Assembly (NCBI RefSeq): GCF_900455735.1
Contig: NZ_UAUI01000011.1
Location: forward strand, 620,001 to 684,000
DNA length: 64,000 nucleotides
Direction: 5' to 3'
Origin: Rhodococcus wratislaviensis
GTDB taxonomy: Bacteria > Actinomycetota > Actinomycetes > Mycobacteriales > Mycobacteriaceae
A program made the position numbers and the translations under genes. Numbering within the stretch: the first letter of the stretch is position 1; the number at the start of each line of letters is the position of its first letter. Shown here piece by piece: positions 58,207-64,000 of this stretch. The notes beneath the pieces are model-generated. The model was not told where the DNA came from, ran no database searches, and saw only the letters and a program-made list of their open reading frames with translations.

Positions 58207-61200
58207 CCCTGCTGGTCGCCAATCGTGGCGAGATCGCGCTGCGCATCATTCGCACCGCCGAGGAGATGTCGGTCGGCACCGTCGCCGTCTACGCGGAGGA
58301 CGACGCGGACAGCCCCCACGTGCGCGCCGCGACCGAAGCGGTCGCACTCCACGGTTCCGGCCCGTCCGCCTACCTGGACACTCGGGCCATCCTCGACGCG
58401 GCCGCGGAGTTCGGTGCCACGGCAGTGCATCCCGGGTACGGCTTCCTCAGCGAGAACGCCGACTTCGCACGTGCGTGCGCCGAGGCCGGGCTGACCTTCG
58501 TGGGACCGAGCCCCGAGGTGCTCGACATCTTCGGCGACAAGTCGTCCGCACGCGAGGCCGCGGTCGCCGCGAAGGTACCGGTGCTCGCCGCGACCACCGG
58601 TCCCACCGACCTCGACGGCGTCCGCACGTTCTTCGCGGAACACCCGGGCGGCATCATGATCAAGGCGCTCGCGGGCGGCGGCGGTCGCGGCATCCGTGCC
58701 GTCCGCAGCGCAGACCGGATCGACGAGGCCTACCGGCTCTGCGCGTCCGAGGCGCAACTCGGATTCGGCAACCCCGCACTGTTCGCCGAGGCACTGCTCG
58801 ACGGCGCCCGGCACGTCGAGGTGCAGGTGGTGGCGGCGCAGCAGGCGGGCGCGACGAGGGCCCTGGCCGTCGGTGACCGCGACTGCAGCGTGCAGCGTCG
58901 CCACCAGAAACTCGTCGAGATCGCCCCCGCGCAGGGGCTCGATCCCGGACTGCGCAGCGACCTGCACGAGGCCGCGGCCCGGCTGTGCGCCAGTGTCGGA
59001 TACCGGGGACTCGCCACCGTCGAATTCCTGGTGTCCCGGGAAGGCTTCGTGTTCCTGGAGGTCAATCCCCGAATCCAGGTGGAACACACGGTCACCGAGG
59101 AGGTGACGGGTATCGACCTCGTCGCCGTGCAGATCGACATCGCGCGGGGAGCTGATTTCGGGGACCTTGTGCTGCCGGACGGGATCAGCGCCGTGGGGCT
59201 CGACACGTCGGGCGTCCCCGCCGTCGCGCGCGGGATCGCCGTCCAGGCGCGCGTGAACATGGAAACGATGCGCCCCGACGGTCAGGCCGTCCCCGCAGCG
59301 GGCACCCTGTCGGTCTTCTCGCCGCCCACGGGACCGGGTGTGCGGGTGGACACCTACGGCCGGCCCGGGCTGTCGCCGAGCCCGCGGTACGACTCGCTGC
59401 TCGCGAAGGTGATCGTGCATTCGCGGGGCCCGTCGTTCTCGGCCGCGGTGCGCAAGACGGACGCGGCGCTCGCCGAGTTCGTCGTCGAGGGCGTTCCCAC
59501 CAATATCGGCTTCCTCCGGGCGATTCTGGCCGATCCCGGCTTCGCCGACGGCGTCGTCGGCACCGACCATCTCGCCGAGCGGATGAGTACGCTCGTCGAC
59601 GCCGCGTACGTGCACCAGCCGGCGGAGGTGGCGTCGGAGGCACTCGAGTTGCGGGCCGGCGAGGACGTGTTGCGCGCCCACATGGCCGGGACGGTCGTGG
59701 AGTCGACCGGAGAAGGGGCGACCGTGGAGTCGGGTGCCCAACTCGTCGTGCTCGAGGCCATGAAGATGCAGCACGTGATCGCCGCCCCCACGGGCGCGGT
59801 GGTCGAGCGGAATCTGGTGTCGCCCGGGCAGACCGTCAACGCCGGTGACCCGTTGGTCGTGATCCGCCGCACCGGATCAGAGGCAGGCGACGTCGTCGAC
59901 AGCGCAACCGATCTGGATCGTGAGCGCGCGGATCTGGCAGAGATCCGGCAGCGGCACGACGTGACCCTCGACGCCGCCCGGCCCGCCGCAATCGCGAAGC
60001 GCACGAAACTCGGGAGACGCAGCGCACGCGCCAACATCGACGATCTGGTCGACCCCGGCAGCTTCGTCGAATACGGACCCTTGGTCCTGGCCGCGCAGCG
60101 CAGCCGCCGCTCCGAGCAGGATCTGATCGAGAACACCCCCGCCGACGGTCTCGTCGCCGGACTCGCCACCGTCAACGGTGACGTGTTCGGCCCGCGCGAC
60201 GCCCAGGCGGTAGTCCTGTCGTACGACTACACGGTGCTCGCCGGAACCCAGGGCATGCGCAACCACGCGAAAACGGACCGGGTGATCGAACTCGCCGGCC
60301 GCAAGCAGGTTCCGGTCGTCCTGTTCGCCGAGGGTGGCGGCGGACGGCCCGGCGACACCGACGCCGGCCCGGCAGCGGGCCTGGACCTGAACACCTTCCG
60401 GTCGCTGGCGGCGCTGAACGGGAAGGTCCCGCTGGTGTCGGTCGTGTCCGGTCGCTGCTTCGCGGGCAACGCCGCCCTGGCCGGAGTCTGCGACGTCCTC
60501 ATCGCCACCCCCGACGCGAACATCGGCATGGGCGGCCCGGCGATGGTGGAGGGCGGCGGGCTGGGCGTGTACCGGCCGGAGGACATCGGGCCCGTCGACG
60601 TGCAGCGGCGCAACGGCGTCATCGACCTGCTCGCCCGGGACGAGGCGCACGCGGTCGAATTGGCGAAGAAGTACCTCTCGTACTTCCAGGGCGCGCTCCC
60701 CGACTGGGAGGCCCCCGACGAACGGCTGGCACGCCACGTCGTCCCGGAGAACCGGTTGCGCGCCTACGACGTGCGCAGTGCCGTGGAATCCATCGCCGAT
60801 GTCGGCTCGGTCCTCGAACTACGCCGCGACCACGGCGTCGGCATCGTCACCGCGCTGATCCGGGTCGAGGGAGCCCCGTACGGTCTCGTCGCGAACAGCA
60901 GCCACCACCTCGGCGGCGCGATCGACGCGGTCGCGGCGGACAAGATGGCCCGCTTCCTGGAGCTGTGCGAATCGTTCGGTCTGCCCGTCGTCTCACTGTG
61001 TGACACACCGGGATTCATGGTCGGACCCGACTCGGAGAAGGAGGCCACGGTTCGCCGGTTCGGGAAACTGTTCGTCGCGGGCGCGCGGATGACCGTGCCG
61101 TACGGGACCATCATCCTGCGCAAGGGGTACGGCCTCGGCGCGATGGCCATGGCGGGCGGCTCCTTCCACGCGTCCGAGTTCACGGTCGCGTGGCCGACCG

Positions 61201-61424
61201 GCGAGATCGGGGCCATGGGACTGGAAGGCGCGGTGCGGCTCGGCTTCCGGAAGGAACTCAAGGCCATCGACGACCCCGCCGAGCGCGACACCGCGTTCGC
61301 GCACCTCGTCGACGCCGCCTACCAGCACGGGAAGGCCCTCAACGCGGCGACGATCTTCGAACTGGACGACGTGATCGACCCGGCCGACTCCCGTGCCTGG
61401 ATCGTGCGCCTCCGGCGCCCGTGA
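58203..61424 (+). CDS. Single-chain acyl-CoA carboxylase (biotin carboxylase-BCCP-carboxyltransferase), LCC-like
   Basis: 1073 residues from the GTG at 58203. Biotin carboxylase covers about 1-445 (VANRGEIALRI, ATP-grasp KALAGGGGRGIRAV, EVNPRIQVEHTVTEE). The biotinyl domain is at about 485-560 with EAMKM (Lys521). Carboxyltransferase beta and alpha halves occupy about 600-1073 (FAEGGGGRPGD..., ending AWPTGEIGAMGLEGAVRLGFRKEL). The BC-BCCP-CT order in one chain matches the mycobacterial long-chain acyl-CoA carboxylase, a homo-hexamer. It carboxylates an acyl-CoA with ATP and bicarbonate. Coupling to the ligase suggests a dedicated substrate. The stop lies in the arm of a terminator hairpin. 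Confidence 0.9.
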   Translation: MTLLVANRGEIALRIIRTAEEMSVGTVAVYAEDDADSPHVRAATEAVALHGSGPSAYLDTRAILDAAAEFGATAVHPGYGFLSENADFARACAEAGLTFVGPSPEVLDIFGDKSSAREAAVAAKVPVLAATTGPTDLDGVRTFFAEHPGGIMIKALAGGGGRGIRAVRSADRIDEAYRLCASEAQLGFGNPALFAEALLDGARHVEVQVVAAQQAGATRALAVGDRDCSVQRRHQKLVEIAPAQGLDPGLRSDLHEAAARLCASVGYRGLATVEFLVSREGFVFLEVNPRIQVEHTVTEEVTGIDLVAVQIDIARGADFGDLVLPDGISAVGLDTSGVPAVARGIAVQARVNMETMRPDGQAVPAAGTLSVFSPPTGPGVRVDTYGRPGLSPSPRYDSLLAKVIVHSRGPSFSAAVRKTDAALAEFVVEGVPTNIGFLRAILADPGFADGVVGTDHLAERMSTLVDAAYVHQPAEVASEALELRAGEDVLRAHMAGTVVESTGEGATVESGAQLVVLEAMKMQHVIAAPTGAVVERNLVSPGQTVNAGDPLVVIRRTGSEAGDVVDSATDLDRERADLAEIRQRHDVTLDAARPAAIAKRTKLGRRSARANIDDLVDPGSFVEYGPLVLAAQRSRRSEQDLIENTPADGLVAGLATVNGDVFGPRDAQAVVLSYDYTVLAGTQGMRNHAKTDRVIELAGRKQVPVVLFAEGGGGRPGDTDAGPAAGLDLNTFRSLAALNGKVPLVSVVSGRCFAGNAALAGVCDVLIATPDANIGMGGPAMVEGGGLGVYRPEDIGPVDVQRRNGVIDLLARDEAHAVELAKKYLSYFQGALPDWEAPDERLARHVVPENRLRAYDVRSAVESIADVGSVLELRRDHGVGIVTALIRVEGAPYGLVANSSHHLGGAIDAVAADKMARFLELCESFGLPVVSLCDTPGFMVGPDSEKEATVRRFGKLFVAGARMTVPYGTIILRKGYGLGAMAMAGGSFHASEFTVAWPTGEIGAMGLEGAVRLGFRKELKAIDDPAERDTAFAHLVDAAYQHGKALNAATIFELDDVIDPADSRAWIVRLRRP

Positions 61425-61460
61425 GTACTTGTTAACCGCCGGACGTTAATAAGTACTCAC
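61421..61460. terminator. Bidirectional hairpin holding both stop codons
   Basis: Arms at 61421-61436 and 61445-61460 pair over 16 bp with a single G:T mismatch around an 8-nt loop. The TGA of the carboxylase (61422-61424) and that of the convergent reductase gene (61457-61459) occupy mirror positions in the two arms. It begins GTGAGT and ends ACTCAC, like the hairpin at 5309-5348. Confidence 0.75.
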
Positions 61461-62446
61461 GGGGCGACAGCCACGACGGCCCGGCCCGAGTAAGTGCCGG
61501 CTCGCACCCGGTCGATCACCGAGACGACGTCCGCGATCGGAACGTCGTGGGTGATCGACTCGAGCCGGGACGGCGCGAGGTCGGACGCGAGACGGCCCCA
61601 CAGCCGGCGCCGCTGGTCGATCGGGTACTGCACCGAATCGATCCCGAGCAGGCTGACACCACGCAGGATGAACGGCAGGACCGTGGTCTCCAACTTCGGT
61701 CCGCCGGTCAGCCCGCTCGCCGCGACCGCGCCGCCGTACTCGATGGTGCTGAGCACGTGTGCGAGGGTGGCGCCGCCGACGCAGTCGACCGCGGCGGCCC
61801 ACTGGGCCTTGCCGAGCGGACGCGGTTTCGTGTCGGGCTCCGGGAGTCGTCCGATCACCGTGCTCGCGCCCAGTTCGGTGAGCAGTTCCGCCTTCTCCGG
61901 CTTTCCGCTCGACGCGACCACCTCGAAGCCCGCCGCCGACAGCAGGTCGACGGCGACGGTGCCGACGCCGCCACTGGCACCGGTCACGAGCACCGGACCG
62001 TTGCCCGGCGCGACTCCACGGGACAGCAGTGCCTCCACGCTCATCGCGGCCGTGAAGCCGGCGGTCCCGATCGCGGCGGCGGTGCGGGTGGACATGCCGT
62101 CGAGTTTCACCACCCAGTCGGCCGGAACGCGGGCGAACTGCGCGTACCCGCCGTGCCGGGCGGTGCCGATGTCGTAGCCGTGCGCGACGACCGTGTCGCC
62201 GACGGAGAACTCCGGGGACTGCGATTCGACGACGGTGCCTGCCACATCGATGCCGGGCACGATGGGGTACTCGCGGACCACTCCACCCTTCGGCGTGAGC
62301 GCCAGCGCGTCCTTGAAGTTCACGCTGGAGTATTCGACCTGGATCGTCACCTCGCCCTGCGGGAGGAACGACTCGCCGACCGTCTCCTGGGAGAGGCCGA
62401 TGGCGCCCTCGTTCTCGCGAGCGATCCAGGCGGTGAATTCCTTCAT
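61457..62446 (-). CDS. AcuI/YhdH-type quinone oxidoreductase
   Basis: 329 residues from the ATG at 62444-62446 (MKEFTAWIA). It is a zinc-free MDR-family protein with YSSVNFKDALALT, PIVPGIDVAGTV, and the NADPH-binding VLVTGASGGVGTVAVDLL, all typical of YhdH/AcuI acrylyl-CoA reductases. These reduce alpha,beta-unsaturated acyl-CoA such as acryloyl-CoA. An RBS (AGGAG) precedes the start. Convergent with the carboxylase, with a shared terminator; a link to propionyl-CoA or odd-chain metabolism is possible. Confidence 0.85.
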   Translation of the reverse strand: MKEFTAWIARENEGAIGLSQETVGESFLPQGEVTIQVEYSSVNFKDALALTPKGGVVREYPIVPGIDVAGTVVESQSPEFSVGDTVVAHGYDIGTARHGGYAQFARVPADWVVKLDGMSTRTAAAIGTAGFTAAMSVEALLSRGVAPGNGPVLVTGASGGVGTVAVDLLSAAGFEVVASSGKPEKAELLTELGASTVIGRLPEPDTKPRPLGKAQWAAAVDCVGGATLAHVLSTIEYGGAVAASGLTGGPKLETTVLPFILRGVSLLGIDSVQYPIDQRRRLWGRLASDLAPSRLESITHDVPIADVVSVIDRVRAGTYSGRAVVAVAP

Positions 62447-62534
62447 CAGCTTGCTCTCCTGACCTCGGGGGTGCGTCGAGACCATCATGCGACAGCCGTG
62501 CCCCGCAGACGAGGCCGGGGCGAAGTTCCCCGGA

Positions 62535-63605
62535 TCAGAACCTGAGGAGCACCTTGCTCGACGACGACGCATCCCTGGCCGCCGCGAAGGCGGTGAGCGC
62601 ATCGGCGACGTCGTACTCGGCCGTGACGATCGGATCGACCACCAGCGAGCCGTCGGCGAGGGCGGCCACCACCTCGTCGATCTCGTCGTTGAACCGGAAC
62701 GAGCCGACCAGGTCCAGTTCCCGGGTGATTGCAATCGACACGGGTACCGGCTGATCACCGGACGGAAGCAATCCGACCATCACGACCCGGCCGCCGCGGG
62801 CCGTTCCGTGTATCGCCGATGCCAGACCGCGATGGTTGCCCGAGCATTCGATGGTGACGTCCGCTGCCACGGCCGCGACTGCGTCGGCATCGGTTGCGGT
62901 GAGGGTATCGTCCGCACCCACGGCGCGCGCGATCCTCAGCGGGTACTCGTGCATGTCCACCGCCGTGATCTTCCCGGCGCCCGCTCGCTTCAGTACCGCC
63001 ACCACGAGCGCGCCGATGGGTCCGGCACCGATGACGAGGACCGACCTGCCCTTCACGTCCCCTGCTCGCGCGACCGCGTGCCACGCGACGCTCGCCGGCT
63101 CGGCCAGTGAGGCGAGACGAAGGTCGAGGCCGTCGGGAAGAACCCGGAGCATGCGCGTCGGGACGGCGACGTGGCTGACGAACAACCCGTCCGCGTGCGG
63201 GAAATGCGCCGCACTGCCCAGGTATGTGCATCCGGGGGAAATATTGGGGCGATCGGCCGGGTACTTCGCGCTGTCGCCGCCGGGGGTCGCGGGATGGATG
63301 GTGACGGGGGTGCCTGCGCCGGGACCGCTTCCGTCCGTCGCGCCGATCAGGACGGTGCCCGATGCCTCGTGTCCGAGCCGCATCGGTGCGCGAAGGATCG
63401 ATTCGCCGGCGGCGCCGTGCTGCCAGTAGTGGAGGTCGGATCCGCAGATCCCGCCGTAGGCGATGCGGATCACCGCTTCGTCGGCCTTCGGCGCGGCGAT
63501 CGGCACCTCCTCCACGCGCAGGTCCTGCGCACCGTGGGCGACGACTGCTTGCGCGTGCGTCGGGACCTCGGTGGCTTCGGAGGCGGTGGTCGAGCTGGTG
63601 TTCAT
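62535..63605 (-). CDS. L-idonate 5-dehydrogenase-type zinc alcohol dehydrogenase
   Basis: 356 residues from the ATG at 63603-63605. The catalytic-zinc GGICGSDLHYWQHGAAGESI, GHEASGTV and the cofactor-binding VIGAGPIGALVVAVL are close to IdnD-type polyol dehydrogenases. The usual structural-zinc four-Cys cluster is replaced by a Pro/Ser-rich loop with a single Cys (NISPGCTYLG), which is also seen in IdnD relatives. It should interconvert a sugar acid or polyol and its keto form. A sugar kinase gene lies directly upstream in the same direction. Confidence 0.85.
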   Translation of the reverse strand: MNTSSTTASEATEVPTHAQAVVAHGAQDLRVEEVPIAAPKADEAVIRIAYGGICGSDLHYWQHGAAGESILRAPMRLGHEASGTVLIGATDGSGPGAGTPVTIHPATPGGDSAKYPADRPNISPGCTYLGSAAHFPHADGLFVSHVAVPTRMLRVLPDGLDLRLASLAEPASVAWHAVARAGDVKGRSVLVIGAGPIGALVVAVLKRAGAGKITAVDMHEYPLRIARAVGADDTLTATDADAVAAVAADVTIECSGNHRGLASAIHGTARGGRVVMVGLLPSGDQPVPVSIAITRELDLVGSFRFNDEIDEVVAALADGSLVVDPIVTAEYDVADALTAFAAARDASSSSKVLLRF

Positions 63606-63640
63606 CGGTGAAATCCAGTTCTGTCGGAGGTCGGAGCTCG

Positions 63641-64000
63641 TCATCTGGTGACGGGTTCCGTGGTGGTGAGGAGTCCGAGTTCGTCCCGTCGCGGCATGCC
63701 CTCCCAGTCGCCGGACACGGTGCATGCGAATGCCCCCACCGTCACAGCGGTTTTCAGGCGGTCGGCGGGTGCCTTCCCGGCCAGGCGTTCCGCGAGGTAG
63801 CCGGCGACGAAACCGTCTCCCGCCCCGACGGAGTCGACCACGCTCACCGGCACCGCGGGGAGGGAGTACGTCTCTCCGTCGACCATCGCCAGGCATCCCT
63901 GGTCGCCCAGCTTCAGGATGCTCTCGCGTGGTCCGAGGTCGCGGACACGGGCGACGAGTTCGGCGGGGGTGCCCTCGCCCACTGCGATCGCGGCCTCGTC
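63641..64000 (-). CDS. PfkB-family sugar kinase, C-terminal part (5' end outside window)
   Basis: The frame is open from the window edge, giving the last 119 residues. It carries the PfkB signature 2 with the catalytic base, VVDSVGAGDGFVAGYLAE, and the preceding LKLGDQGCLAMVDGE. Ketodeoxygluconate kinases and ribokinases have this form. Together with the idonate-type dehydrogenase 35 bp downstream it suggests sugar-acid catabolism through 2-keto-3-deoxygluconate. The N-terminal part needed to choose the substrate is missing. Confidence 0.82.
   Translation of the reverse strand, partial: DEAAIAVGEGTPAELVARVRDLGPRESILKLGDQGCLAMVDGETYSLPAVPVSVVDSVGAGDGFVAGYLAERLAGKAPADRLKTAVTVGAFACTVSGDWEGMPRRDELGLLTTTEPVTR

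Noticed and set aside
61424-61457. Possible recombination or attachment site because of the long palindrome
   Set aside because: It is symmetric around convergent stop codons and best explained as a bidirectional terminator; no integrase or second copy is present.

Overview
The window is high-GC actinobacterial DNA and most resembles a large-genome Rhodococcus or close Corynebacteriales relative. The evidence is mycothiol-dependent formaldehyde oxidation, a WhiB protein, a PknK-like Ser/Thr kinase domain, a single-chain long-chain-type acyl-CoA carboxylase, a deazaflavin (F420)-type reductase, several leaderless promoters and many TetR/IclR/GntR-controlled catabolic modules. No rRNA, tRNA, CRISPR array, insertion sequence or prophage gene was seen. 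The DNA looks like ordinary chromosomal accessory and catabolic sequence.

1-5.3 kb: a partial purine/methylthioadenosine phosphorylase and a DctA carrier, with an IclR regulator divergent from them. Related TTCC...GGAA palindromes precede both dctA and iclR. Next come a small HTH protein with a Clp-N-domain protein under a promoter covered by two operators, and a LuxR protein carrying a histidine-kinase-like ATPase domain.

5.3-15.5 kb: an operon running mscR, thioester hydrolase, FdhF-like oxidoreductase, fdhD forms a complete mycothiol route from formaldehyde to CO2. Divergent from it is a histidine/phenylalanine ammonia-lyase-family enzyme lacking the Ala-Ser-Gly triad that makes the MIO cofactor, followed by a complete OpuC/ProU-type betaine ABC importer. 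I read this as a candidate uptake and trimethylamine-eliminating pathway for an aromatic amino-acid betaine of the ergothioneine or hercynine type. The neighbouring formaldehyde module could consume methyl groups released later.

15.5-25.2 kb: a truncated deaminase, a family VIII esterase, a CxPxR arylsulfatase, a secreted S15-type hydrolase, a GntR regulator, two alpha/beta hydrolases and an amidohydrolase. 25.2-33.4 kb: an amine catabolic island with a copper amine oxidase, a His/Met-rich membrane protein, two APC permeases, an aldehyde dehydrogenase and an IclR regulator. A TTCTCATTC motif recurs in its control regions.

33.4-44.2 kb: an SDR, an FMN monooxygenase, an SGNH hydrolase, WhiB, PadR divergent from a peptide deformylase, a deletion remnant of a chloroperoxidase, and a signalling locus. 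That locus holds a kinase-receiver-HTH fusion downstream of an intrinsic terminator, an orphan receiver and a GAF histidine kinase.

44.2-50.8 kb: a cyclohexanecarboxylate-type degradation cluster (ligase, two acyl-CoA dehydrogenases, BadH, BadI) with a TetR regulator and four matching GTGAAT-N4-ATTCAC-like operators. 50.8-64 kb: a PaaR-like TetR, small membrane and F420-type proteins, a P450/TetR/acyl-CoA ligase/single-chain carboxylase operon, an AcuI/YhdH reductase, and an L-idonate-type dehydrogenase with the end of a PfkB sugar kinase.
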